From Methylosinus sp. PW1 (GTDB lineage Bacteria; Pseudomonadota; Alphaproteobacteria; Rhizobiales; Beijerinckiaceae), in assembly GCF_000745215.1 (NCBI RefSeq), contig NZ_JQNK01000008.1, positions 434,001 to 498,000 of the forward strand: a DNA stretch of 64,000 bases. Reading direction: 5' to 3'. A model generated the notes under the pieces. The model did not search any database. It had not been told where the DNA came from and worked only from the letters and a program-made list of their open reading frames with translations. Below, one piece after another: positions 19,718-28,565 of the stretch. Position 1 is the stretch's first letter. Every line of letters starts with the position of its first letter. A program made the translations under genes and the position numbers.

Positions 19718-20065
19718 ATGATCTCCTTCGGCGGTGGCGTTCATGTGTTCTTATGCGCCGGCCATACCGACATGAGAAAGGGATTCGACACTCTTGCCTT
19801 GCTTGTGCAGGAAGGCATGAAGCGTGATCCTCACGCGGGCGATCTCTACGTCTTCCGAGGCCGTCGAGGCGACAGAATAAAGCTGATCTGGCACGACGGC
19901 CAGGGCGCATGCATGTTTACGAAACGTCTCGAGCGCGGACGATTCATATGGCCTTCGGCGGCGAGCGGCGCGGCGGCGATATCGGCCGCGCAACTGGCCT
20001 TTCTTCTCGACGGAATCGATTGGCGAATGCCCCAGAAAACATGGCGTCCGAGCGCCGCGGGATAA
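19718..20065 (+). CDS. tnpB: IS66 TnpB (Orf2)
   Basis: 115 residues, intact. VFLCAGHTDMRKGFDTLALL and RGDRIKLIWHDGQGACMFTK are the hallmark segments of IS66 Orf2, a protein needed for transposition of the family whose biochemical role is unclear. The start lies 3 nt after the tnpA stop, implying coupling. Confidence 0.93.
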   Translation: MISFGGGVHVFLCAGHTDMRKGFDTLALLVQEGMKRDPHAGDLYVFRGRRGDRIKLIWHDGQGACMFTKRLERGRFIWPSAASGAAAISAAQLAFLLDGIDWRMPQKTWRPSAAG

Positions 20066-20134
20066 ACGCGGCCGATCGCGCCGAGTGATAATTTGGCCGA
20101 GATTTTTCGACGCGAATATGCTCTACTTCGCTTC

Positions 20135-21754
20135 GTGACGACGAGCTTCGAGCCGCTTCCCTCAGACCTCGCGAGCGCGCATGCGCTGATCCTCGCGCAG
20201 CGCGAGCTGCTGGAGCAAGAGCAGGCGGCGCGCATCATCGCGCAGAGCGAAGCGAAGATTCGCGCGCTCGAGGTGGAGCGGTTGAAGCTGCTGCTCGCCA
20301 AAGCGCGGCGCGAGGCCTTCGGTCAATCATCCGAACGCGCCAAGCTGCTCGTCGAGCAGCTCGAGCTGGCGATCGAGGATCTGGAAGAAGCGCAAGGAGC
20401 CGAAGAGGCAAAGGCCGATCTCGCCGCGCCGAAAGCCGGCAAGACGCGGGCTCCGAGAGGACCGCGCGGCCCACGCAAGCTGCCGGAGAATCTCCCCGTC
20501 GAGCGGATCGTGGAGCCTGCTCCCTGCGCCTGCGGCAAATGCGGCGGCCTGCGCTTGCACAAGCTCGGCGAGGAGGTGACGAAGACGCTCGAATGCGAGC
20601 CGCGTCGCTGGAAGATCGTCGAGCATGTGCGCGAGAAGTTCACCTGCCGCGATTGCGACTCCATCACCGAGACGCCGGCGCCGTCGCATCCGATCCCGCG
20701 CGGCTTCGCCGGGCCGAGCTTGCTGGCGATGGTTCTGGTGAACAAGTTTCTGCTGCATCAGCCGCTCAATCTTCAGAGCGCGACCTTCAGGCGCGAAGGC
20801 GTCGAGATCGACACGTCGACGCTCGCCGATCGAGTCGGCGCCTGCGTCGTCGCGCTCGAGCCCATTCTCGACGCGCTACGTCGTCATGTGCTCGCCGCCG
20901 AACGGATCCACGCTGACGACACTACGGTTCCGGTGTTGGCGAAGACGAAGACGCGAACCGGCCGCCTCTGGGTCTATCTGCGCGACGATCGACCCTTCGG
21001 CGGAAAGACTCCGCCTGCGGCTTTCTTTGAATATTCGGCGTCGCGCCATGGCGAATATCCCAGCGCTCATCTTTCCGGCTGGGCCGGCGTCATGCAAGCC
21101 GACGCCTTCGCCGGATTCAATGAGCTCTATGATGGGAAACGAAAGCCAGGACCGATTTTAGAGGCGGCGTGCTGGGCGCATAGCCGGCGCAAATTCTTCG
21201 AGCTCGCCAAGCTCGCGAAGGCGCCGATCGCAATCGAGGCGGTGCGCCGTATCGACGAGCTGTTCGAGATCGAGCGCGTCATAGCCGGAAAGCCGCCCGA
21301 CGAACGAAAGGCGGCGCGTCGATCGCAATCGAAGCCGCTGGTCGACGCGCTGGAAACGTGGCTGCGAGAGCAACGCGCGCTCGTCTCAGTCAAGAGCGAT
21401 ATCTGCAAGGCGATCAACTACAGCCTCAATCGCTGGGCGTCATTCACACGATTTCTCGACGACGGGCATATCTGTCTCTCCAATAATGCCGCCGAACGCG
21501 CCTTGCGTGGCGCAGCGATCGGGCGCCGCGTCTGGAAATTCGTCGGCTCCGACGAGGGCGGACGCCGAGCCGCCGCCGTTCTTTCACTGATCGAGTCCTG
21601 CAAGCTCAATGACGTGGACCCGCAAGCCTGGCTCGCGCATGTCCTCGCCAAATTGCCCGACCATCCGGCTACGAGGGTCGACGAGCTTCTGCCATGGCGC
21701 TGGAAGGCAGAGCGCGCATCCACGCCGAAAGCAGCGGACGAAATCGCCGCTTAA
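20135..21754 (+). CDS. tnpC: IS66 TnpC, DDE transposase
   Basis: 539 residues from GTG 20135 (TTSFEPLPSDLASAH, the usual TnpC N-terminus); a TTG 14 codons upstream is less likely. It has an N-terminal leucine-rich coiled coil, a zinc finger (CACGKCGG and CRDCDS), ADDTTVPVLA with the first aspartate, and CWAHSRRKFFELAK. LSNNAAERALRGAAIGR carries the terminal glutamate. The reading frame is full length, so this copy could supply transposase to the defective copies. Confidence 0.93.
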   Translation: MTTSFEPLPSDLASAHALILAQRELLEQEQAARIIAQSEAKIRALEVERLKLLLAKARREAFGQSSERAKLLVEQLELAIEDLEEAQGAEEAKADLAAPKAGKTRAPRGPRGPRKLPENLPVERIVEPAPCACGKCGGLRLHKLGEEVTKTLECEPRRWKIVEHVREKFTCRDCDSITETPAPSHPIPRGFAGPSLLAMVLVNKFLLHQPLNLQSATFRREGVEIDTSTLADRVGACVVALEPILDALRRHVLAAERIHADDTTVPVLAKTKTRTGRLWVYLRDDRPFGGKTPPAAFFEYSASRHGEYPSAHLSGWAGVMQADAFAGFNELYDGKRKPGPILEAACWAHSRRKFFELAKLAKAPIAIEAVRRIDELFEIERVIAGKPPDERKAARRSQSKPLVDALETWLREQRALVSVKSDICKAINYSLNRWASFTRFLDDGHICLSNNAAERALRGAAIGRRVWKFVGSDEGGRRAAAVLSLIESCKLNDVDPQAWLAHVLAKLPDHPATRVDELLPWRWKAERASTPKAADEIAA

Positions 21755-22732
21755 AGATTTCGGCCTTGCCGGAAATCTCTGCGGCCTTCGCCAGATGAAT
21801 ACGATGGAAGGCCACACCCGATCGATGTTCTGCAAGATTACCGAACTCGACGGAGACCTCTCCGGGAAACTAGTGCTCGACATCGGCAGCGGTCCGGGAC
21901 GCTTTACAGACATTGCTCTGGCGCAAAGCGGAACGGTCGTCGCGCTCGACTATTCAAGTGCCATTGACGCCCTGCTCGAGAACGTCGGAGATCGGCGCGA
22001 CGATCTGCTGATGGTGCAGGGAGATGCACTGCAGATGCCGTTCGCCGACGGCATGTTCGACGAAGCGTTTTCCATCGGTGTCCTGCACCACACGCCAGAT
22101 CCCTATGCTGGCGTCGTCGAGGCACGGCGAGTCTTGAAGCACAGGGGAGCATTTTCTCTCTGCGTTTATGGCGCTGGCGGGGCGACCTACGACTTCCCGA
22201 CGGTCACCCTACTGCGTAAGACGTTCAAGGCGCTGTGGCCGGTACTGGGGCATTATCCCGCGCTGTTCTACTCCTACGCTGCGGTCTACCTGATCTGGCC
22301 AATTTCGAGATTGTCGCGCCTCGTATCGCTGCCGTTCCGGGTGGTGCTGCCGATTGCTTGCCTGCCCGACATTCGCTGGTCCTTGCTCGATACGTTCGAC
22401 AGCGTCACGCCGAGCTACCAGTCGACCCACAGTAGCGTGGACGTCTATCGCTGGTTCAAGAACGCAGGCTTTAGCGATGTCCACCCGACCGACTGGGGAT
22501 TCACCAGTTACAGGGGACGGAGGTCAATTTCTTCGGGTAGTGTCTGCGCCAGCGAATAGATTGCGGACGACCTTGGTGCAGTTCGTGTGTAATTAGAGCG
22601 CCGGGAATGACGCTGATGTTGCGGGAACGTTCCTGGGCATTTGTTTCTATATCAACCACTTTAGAAGGAAGGCATAATGCCCCGTGGGAATCGTCGGGCG
22701 GCCAGCCGACCGCTAAGGGCCGTGAGTTAGTT

Positions 22733-23338
22733 ATGATCGCCATCGTCGACTACGGCCTCGGCAACGTCACCGCCATCGCCAATATGTACAAGAGGCTCAA
22801 CATCGAGGCTGTACTCGCGTCCACGGCCGATGACTTGCGGCGGGCCGACCGCCTGATCCTTCCTGGCGTCGGCTCATTCGACTGGGCGATGCAAAGCCTC
22901 GCGCGCTCCGGTTTGCGGGGGACGCTAGACGAACTGGTGATAAATGCCCGCCGGCCGGTTCTCGGGATTTGCGTCGGCATGCAGATGATGGCAGAGAAGA
23001 GCGCCGAAGGCATGGAACCGGGATTGGGCTGGATCGCGGCCAGCGTGGAGCGCCTGCCGTCTAGGCCAGGGTTGATGCTGCCGCACATGGGCTGGAACGA
23101 CGTCTCGGCGGTCCGGCATTCTACGCTCATCAACGGGCTCGACATTGAGGCCCGCTTTTATTTCCTGCACGGCTACTGTTTTGTGCCCAAAGATGAGAGC
23201 GTGACTATCGCGACAGCCGATTACGGGCAGCCTTTCGCCAGCGTCGTGCAATCGGGCAATGTCTACGGAGCGCAGTTCCATCCCGAGAAGAGTCATGGCT
23301 GGGGTGTTCGGTTGCTTAAGAATTTCGCGAAGGCTTGA
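22733..23338 (+). CDS. hisH: HisH-type glutamine amidotransferase for sugar amidination (HisH2)
   Basis: 201 residues, class I glutaminase: nucleophile C80 in LGICVGMQMMAE, with the histidine and glutamate in GAQFHPEKSHGWG. The protein is closest in layout to HisH (IVDYGLGNV), but genes beside wbpG supply ammonia to the sugar amidotransferase instead of histidine synthesis. It overlaps hisF (TTGA). The ATG at 22733 follows a 170-bp leader with no recognised gene. Confidence 0.88.
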   Translation: MIAIVDYGLGNVTAIANMYKRLNIEAVLASTADDLRRADRLILPGVGSFDWAMQSLARSGLRGTLDELVINARRPVLGICVGMQMMAEKSAEGMEPGLGWIAASVERLPSRPGLMLPHMGWNDVSAVRHSTLINGLDIEARFYFLHGYCFVPKDESVTIATADYGQPFASVVQSGNVYGAQFHPEKSHGWGVRLLKNFAKA

Positions 23339-24102
23339 CATTGCTCCGCCCCCGCATCATCCCCTGTTTGCTCGTGCACGAGCGCGGCCTCGTTAAGACG
23401 CGCCAGTTCACCGAGCCTACCTATGTCGGCGATCCCGTCAATGCGGTGCGCATCTTCAACGAGAAGGAAGTCGACGAATTATTCATCGCCGACATCGACG
23501 CTACCGTTCGCGGTGCGGAGCCGGATTACGCCCTGATCGCCAGCCTCGCCGCAGAGTGCCGGATGCCGCTCGCCTATGCTGGGGGCGTGCGCACGGTCGA
23601 GCAGGTGGAGCGGATCGTAGGGCTCGGCGTGGAGAAAGTGGCGCTTGGTGCCGCGGCTATCGTTACGCCGGAACTGATCACGGTCGCAGCGGCCAGGCTG
23701 GGCAGCCAGAGCACCGCCGTCGTCGCTGACGTGCGCAGGTCTGGCGACCGCTATGAGGTCTACATGCACAATGGTACGCGGGCGACGGGCAAGACCGTCG
23801 AGGAGTTGGCCTCCTGGGCCGAGCGGGCGGGCGCCGGCGAGGTCATAGTAAACAACATCGACCGAGATGGCATGATGACTGGCTACGATCTCGATCTCGT
23901 TGGGCGCTGTCGCGCCGCGACGAGCCTGCCGATGACGGTAATGGGCGGCGCCGGCAGCCTCGACGACATCGCCGGCCTCATCGCCCGCTTTCCCATCATC
24001 GGCGCCGCGGCCGGCAGCCTGTTCGTGTTCAAGGGCAAATATCGCGCTGTGCTGATTAATTATCCGGATCGTCTTCGCAAAGAGGAGTTGTTCGCCCGAT
24101 AA
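23335..24102 (+). CDS. hisF: HisF-like (beta/alpha)8 partner for sugar amidination (HisF2)
   Basis: 255 residues from a TTG overlapping the hisH stop. The HisF barrel motifs are present: RIIPCLLVHERGLVKT, LFIADIDAT, PLAYAGGVRT, KVALGAAA, EVIVNNIDRDGMMTGYDLDL and VMGGAGS. In the wbpG-hisH-hisF module the HisH/HisF pair channels ammonia to the amidotransferase. The next gene is lost to IS debris. Confidence 0.88.
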   Translation: MTLLRPRIIPCLLVHERGLVKTRQFTEPTYVGDPVNAVRIFNEKEVDELFIADIDATVRGAEPDYALIASLAAECRMPLAYAGGVRTVEQVERIVGLGVEKVALGAAAIVTPELITVAAARLGSQSTAVVADVRRSGDRYEVYMHNGTRATGKTVEELASWAERAGAGEVIVNNIDRDGMMTGYDLDLVGRCRAATSLPMTVMGGAGSLDDIAGLIARFPIIGAAAGSLFVFKGKYRAVLINYPDRLRKEELFAR

Positions 24103-24137
24103 TCCTGAGTGAGTTTTCATGCGCTGTCACGCAGCCG

Positions 24138-24440
24138 CCGGACGCCCACGCCGCTCTCATCGTCGACCGCGTCGGCTGGCGCATGACCGACAAGCTGGTC
24201 GTTCCGTCCAACATCACGCTCGTTCCCTTGCCGGCGAAATGTCCAGAGCTGAACCCGGCCGAAAACGTCTGGCAGTTCCTGCGCGACAACTGGCTGTCCA
24301 ACCGCGTTTTCAAATCCTACGATGATATCGTCGATCATTGTTGCGCCCGCTTGGAACAAGCTCGTCGAACAGCCTTGGCGCATCATGTCCATCGGCCTGC
24401 GTGAATGGGCGCATGGGTTTTGATCAGTGAGGATTGATAT
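24138..24440 (+). pseudogene. IS630 transposase, 3' fragment
   Basis: The sequence encodes DAHAALIVDRVGWRMTDKLV then CPELNPAENVWQFLRDNWLS, the IS630 catalytic C-terminus with the last acidic residue, and runs to the end GATCAGTGAGGATTG. It closely matches 33089-33388. The N-terminal two thirds are absent. A frameshift near 24345 (CCCGCTTGGAAC against CCGCTTGGAAC) also breaks the tail. Confidence 0.85.
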
Positions 24441-24785
24441 TATTATTGCTGGTTCTGGCTTGATCGGCTCTTGCTCATGGCTGCCGAATGTGTTCGGCGA
24501 CACGGGCTACGCCGGAGACAAATTGAAGGATGCGCTTGAAGCCAAGTGCGATTGGACCATCGAAATCGGCGAAGCAGCTGTCGCGCGAGCGAGGGGTTTG
24601 GGCTTGTTGCGGGGCGTTGGATCATCAATCGGAAGACCGAGTGGCTTGAACGATGTCGGGCGCTCGCCAATGACACGAGCCACAATCGAAAACGTTCTCA
24701 CCTTTGTCTCGTTCGCCCATTGCCACAGGCTCATGCGCAAACTCGCAAAGCGATGATATCTCGTGCAATCATTTTGAGTGAAGTC
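24441..24785 (+). pseudogene. IS5-family transposase fragment
   Basis: VFGDTGYAGDKLKDAL matches the mid-catalytic region of IS5/IS427 transposases. In a second frame GFGLVAGRWIINRKTEWLER and CRALAND match the RRWVVERT...RCRRLAKD region. At least one frameshift and loss of the 5' part make it a relic. It directly follows the IS630 fragment. Confidence 0.65.
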
Positions 24786-24806
24786 TGATTAAAGGACTAT
24801 GCGATA

Positions 24807-25874
24807 GTGCGCAGGATGAAAATCGTAACCGTACTGGGCGCGCGCCCCCAGTTCGTGAAGGCCGCCCCAACAAGCCGGGAGCTGCGCCGCCGCCATGATG
24901 AAATCATTATCCACACCGGTCAGCATTACGACGCCAACATGTCGGACATATTCTTTGACGAACTCGGCATTCCGCAGCCGGACGTGCATCTGGGGGGCGG
25001 GGGCGGAAGCCATGCCGATCAGACAGCCAAGATGCTGGTGGGCGTTGAAAAACTGCGTTTGTCGGAAAAGCCTGACTGGGTGCCTATTTACGGTGACACC
25101 AACGGCACCGTATCGGCGGCGCTGGCGGCCGCGAAGGTGCATGTGCCCATCGCGCATGTCGAGGCCGGGCTGCGCAGCTTCAACCGCCAGATGCCCGAAG
25201 AAGTGAACCGGGTCGTGGCTGACCATCTGTCGTCGCTGCTGCTTTGCCCCAGCCAGACCGCGGCCGACAACCTCGCCAAGGAGGGTATTATCGCCGGGGT
25301 CGAGGTGGTCGGCGACGTGATGGCCGATGCGCTGCTAATGGCTGCAAGCGGCTCTTCCGATGTGGTCAGGCGGCTTGGGCTCGAGCCAGGCGCGTATGCG
25401 CTCGCGACTGTCCATCGGGCGGAGAACACCGATGATCCGAAGCGGCTCGGCGGCATCGTCACGGCGTTCGCCGCGATGGACCGGCCTGTCCTGCTCCCCC
25501 TCCATCCGCGAACCCGCGACGCCCTCGATAAGGCCGGTCTGTCTCTTCCGAGTAACGTCGTCGCCTGTGATCCGCTCGGTTATATAGACATGGTCACAGC
25601 CTTGCGGAACGCCGCGCTCGTGCTGACGGATTCGGGTGGACTTCAGAAAGAAGCCTATTGGCTTAAGGTGCCGTGCGTGACCCTGCGAGATGAAACCGAA
25701 TGGGTGGAAACCCTCGAAACGGGCTGGAACCGTTTGGCGGGCGCCGACCCCTGCGCGATCCTCGACGCGACGAAATCGGCGGTGCGGCTCGACGAACATG
25801 CCGTGCTGTATGGCGGAGACGGCCGTGCTGTTGCGCGCGTGGTAGAAGCGCTCGAGAAAGAGCGGCCCTTGTGA
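24807..25874 (+). CDS. wecB: Non-hydrolysing UDP-GlcNAc 2-epimerase (WecB/WbpI-like)
   Basis: 355 residues from GTG 24807 (AAAGGA 10 nt upstream); an ATG at 24816 is the alternative. VLGARPQFVKAAP, IHTGQHYD, AHVEAGLRSFNRQMPEEVNR, LATVHRAENTD and LTDSGGLQKEA are the family motifs. It interconverts UDP-HexNAc C2 epimers. Next to the amidination genes it may act like WbpI on the UDP-2,3-diacetamido-uronate; this is inference. Its end overlaps wzx by GTGA. Confidence 0.9.
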   Translation: MRRMKIVTVLGARPQFVKAAPTSRELRRRHDEIIIHTGQHYDANMSDIFFDELGIPQPDVHLGGGGGSHADQTAKMLVGVEKLRLSEKPDWVPIYGDTNGTVSAALAAAKVHVPIAHVEAGLRSFNRQMPEEVNRVVADHLSSLLLCPSQTAADNLAKEGIIAGVEVVGDVMADALLMAASGSSDVVRRLGLEPGAYALATVHRAENTDDPKRLGGIVTAFAAMDRPVLLPLHPRTRDALDKAGLSLPSNVVACDPLGYIDMVTALRNAALVLTDSGGLQKEAYWLKVPCVTLRDETEWVETLETGWNRLAGADPCAILDATKSAVRLDEHAVLYGGDGRAVARVVEALEKERPL

Positions 25875-27409
25875 CAAAGGCGCCTACGGGTGCGAGAGTG
25901 ATGCTTTCCACTCCTGCCGCCAAGCAGGGGCGGTCCATTAAGGTTGTCGCGCTTTCGCTGGGAAATGCCATGGCAATGCTAGGCGGACTGGCCTTAGCCA
26001 TGGTCGCTTCGCGCGTTCTCAGCAAGGCAGACTTCGCGACCTATCGCCAGACCTTTCTGGTCTATGATTTTGTCGCGCCCCTGCTGCAACTCGGCATCCC
26101 CGCCACGCTCTATTATATGCTTCCTCGCGCAGGAGCGGATACCAAAGGCTTACTTGGGGATGTCTTCACCATTCTGACAATAGCGGCGCTGGCTTTCGCG
26201 GCTTTTTTCCTGCTGGGCGGGGCGACGCTGGTAGCCGATTTTTTCGGAAACACCGCACTCGCCACCACGCTGCCTTGGCTCTCGATATACCCATTACTAA
26301 TGCTGCCGACTACGGTCATCTCCACAATCCTCGTCTATGGCGAGCGCGTGCGTTCCCTCGCCGTATTCAACATGATGGTCGGCATCGTCACGGGGGCGCT
26401 CACGATTGGCGCGGTCCTGTGGCGACCGGGTTATGCCTGGTTGGCAGCGGCGCGAATCTGCGCGGCGGCGATCTTCATGCCGATCGCTTTCCTGTTGATG
26501 AGCGCTCTCTTCGAGGGACATTGGCGGCCGCCGCGCTTGTCCGGCATGGTGGACATTCTGCAGCTGTCGCTACCGATGGGCCTCGCCTCCATGCTCGGCG
26601 TGCTGACTTTGCAGCTCCATTCCCTGATAGTCGCCACGATGACCACGCCGGAGCAATTCGCAATTTACGCCAATGGCGCGATCGAAGTACCGTTTGTCGG
26701 CATCGTCGTCAGCGCGATCGGCACCGTGCTTTTTGCGGAAATGTCCAATGCGTGCGCGGCGGGGGTGAAAGCGGAGGCTATCGCCCTGTTCCGCCAGGCG
26801 GCGGCGGAGACAGCTTGTATCCTGTTTCCGGTGACTGTGTTCATTGCTATTGCCGCTGGGCCGTTCATCGAGTTTCTCTATTCTGAGGCCTATGCCGATA
26901 GCGCTATCCCGTTCACCATCTATCTGGCGACTATGCCGACCCGGATCGTTGTTTATGGCGCGGCGCTAATGGCGCTGAGAATGTCGCATGTCGTGCTATT
27001 CCGCAGTATCGTCGACTTGATGATCAATGCCGCGACTTGCTATGTGTTCGTGCGCGCCTTCGGATACAAGGGCGCCGCGCTCGGCCTGGTTGTCACGCTA
27101 TACTTCTGGACGGTGCCATATAACCTGTTCAAAATCGCGAAGGGGTTCGAAACCAGCGTGCGGAGCCTGTTGCCTTGGACGACGATCTTCAAAATCATCG
27201 GAGTCAGCCTTGCGGCTACTCCGCTTGAGTTTCTGGCCCTGTCTCTGACGGCGGAATACCCCCCATTTATCAGGCTCGCCGTGTCTTCGATCCTCTATGG
27301 AGTTGTTTTCCTGCCCTTGCTGGTTCTGGGGGCAGGGATTTCGCTTCCGGAGCCGGTGGCGCGGGTCATCGAGCGCGTTCCGCTTCTCGCGAGATTCGCC
27401 AATGGCTGA
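25871..27409 (+). CDS. wzx: Wzx-type oligosaccharide flippase (MATE/MOP superfamily)
   Basis: 512 residues from a GTG overlapping the wecB stop; ATG 25901 is the alternative start. About 12-14 hydrophobic helices begin with VVALSLGNAMAMLGGLALAM and VLSKADFATYRQTFLVYDF, the usual polysaccharide-synthase N-terminus. It should move undecaprenol-linked repeat units across the inner membrane. It overlaps the next gene by 8 nt. Confidence 0.85.
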   Translation: MTKAPTGARVMLSTPAAKQGRSIKVVALSLGNAMAMLGGLALAMVASRVLSKADFATYRQTFLVYDFVAPLLQLGIPATLYYMLPRAGADTKGLLGDVFTILTIAALAFAAFFLLGGATLVADFFGNTALATTLPWLSIYPLLMLPTTVISTILVYGERVRSLAVFNMMVGIVTGALTIGAVLWRPGYAWLAAARICAAAIFMPIAFLLMSALFEGHWRPPRLSGMVDILQLSLPMGLASMLGVLTLQLHSLIVATMTTPEQFAIYANGAIEVPFVGIVVSAIGTVLFAEMSNACAAGVKAEAIALFRQAAAETACILFPVTVFIAIAAGPFIEFLYSEAYADSAIPFTIYLATMPTRIVVYGAALMALRMSHVVLFRSIVDLMINAATCYVFVRAFGYKGAALGLVVTLYFWTVPYNLFKIAKGFETSVRSLLPWTTIFKIIGVSLAATPLEFLALSLTAEYPPFIRLAVSSILYGVVFLPLLVLGAGISLPEPVARVIERVPLLARFANG

Positions 27410-28565
27410 GCAAGGCGCAATCCCGTCAGACAAGAGGCGTCGAGTTCTGGTGATCGGCGCCGACCTCGTCATGCCAAAGCTCTTCTATTTCACTGATCAC
27501 CTAAAGAGCCTCGGCTATGGCTACGCCGTCTATACCCATGACGACACCGACTATAGCCGCCGCGTTGCGAAGAATGCCGGCGCGACATTTCTCGCCGGCC
27601 CCCCCCACCGGCCTACAATCAGACGAATGCTGCGCGACATCTTAATGGCGTTGCTCGTGATCCGCCGCCGCGACTACCATCACGCGGACCTCTATTGTGA
27701 CTATCATATACTCGCCGCCTCCGCCTATCTCCTGGTACTGAAGCTGAAAGGCATTCCGGTCGTACTGTGGTGCCGCGGCCTGCTAGAAGATTGGGACAAC
27801 TTTGCTTGGTGGCAACGCCTGTTTTTCCGCACGGCGATGCATGCGTCGCAGCTCGTCGTTCTCAAGGAGCGTTACATGATCGACACGCTGACGCGCGCCG
27901 GCGTCTACGCGTCGGACAAAACAATCGAGCTTCACAACACGGTTCCGGTCAGAAACCGCGAAAGGGTGCCGATTCTTTCGGCGCCCGAGATACGGTTGCT
28001 GTTCCTGAACTCCTTTGTCCCAATGCGCCATGTCGGTTTCTGCGCCGATCTGGCGGCGGCGCTTCGCGACCGAGACGTGCGGTTTTCCATGACCATCGCG
28101 GGCGAAAAGGACAGTTCGGCCTTGCTCATATCCGAGGCGTCATCACTGAAACAGGCGATCGCCTGCCACGGCGTGGAACAGATGGTGACAATTGCGCCGT
28201 TCAGCAAGGATCCGCAATCTTTCTACCGCGAGCATGATATCTTCCTGCTCCCGGCGGACCGTATCTACTGCAACTATGCGCTGCTCGAAGCGATGGACTG
28301 CGGCCTTGTCCCGATTGTGTCCGACCAGGACGCGGACTATCGTTTTATCATCGAAGAAGGCGTTTCGGGATTCGGACGGTCGCTCGATGCCGGCGAATGG
28401 GCAAGGATCGTGGCCGAACTCGCAGCCGACAGGGAGCGCGCCCAGCGCATGTCGGACGCCGCTAGGCTCCGGGTGGCGGAGCGGTTTTCGACCGCCCGAA
28501 TGTTCACCCGCTATGCATTTCACAGCGGGCTGATCGAAAGAGCCGAGAACGGACTGGCCAAGTGA
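27402..28565 (+). CDS. Glycosyltransferase, GT4-like
   Basis: 387 residues with a two-domain GT-B pattern: an N-terminal FYFTDHLKSLGYGYAVYTHD and a C-terminal LLPADRIYCNYALLEAMDCG-IVSDQD segment with the ExE-like donor-binding motif. It likely adds one sugar to the repeat unit at the cytoplasmic face. Donor and linkage are unknown. It overlaps wzx upstream and wzy downstream (GTGA). Confidence 0.8.
   Translation: MAEQGAIPSDKRRRVLVIGADLVMPKLFYFTDHLKSLGYGYAVYTHDDTDYSRRVAKNAGATFLAGPPHRPTIRRMLRDILMALLVIRRRDYHHADLYCDYHILAASAYLLVLKLKGIPVVLWCRGLLEDWDNFAWWQRLFFRTAMHASQLVVLKERYMIDTLTRAGVYASDKTIELHNTVPVRNRERVPILSAPEIRLLFLNSFVPMRHVGFCADLAAALRDRDVRFSMTIAGEKDSSALLISEASSLKQAIACHGVEQMVTIAPFSKDPQSFYREHDIFLLPADRIYCNYALLEAMDCGLVPIVSDQDADYRFIIEEGVSGFGRSLDAGEWARIVAELAADRERAQRMSDAARLRVAERFSTARMFTRYAFHSGLIERAENGLAK

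Larger units (their letters stand above)
19245..21802. mobile_element. Complete IS66-family element, copy 1
   Basis: 2558 bp from GTATTCGTCC to GATGAATAC (inverted ends GTATTCrTC), with an exact 8-bp duplication GATGGAAG on each side (19237-19244, 21803-21810). It carries tnpA, tnpB and tnpC in order, all intact. Its left 679 bp recur, identical as far as I can compare, at 36820-37498. Confidence 0.93.
18996..22559 (+). pseudogene. Methyltransferase split by IS66
   Basis: The 5' part (18996-19244) has a start MHRKFLALLA, a one-base frameshift, then KTREPLMLKPT, IRNGIPRFVSDEGYSHNFGY and QWNRWAKVQF. The 3' part resumes at 21811 with LSGKLVLDIGSGPGRFTDIA (SAM-binding loop) and FDEAFSIGVLHHTPDPYAGV. 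Removing 19245-21810 restores PMEG-HTRSMFCK in one frame. The pattern is a class I SAM methyltransferase with an N-terminal Trm112-like segment, common in O-antigen clusters. It is inactivated both by the insertion and by the frameshift. Confidence 0.85.
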
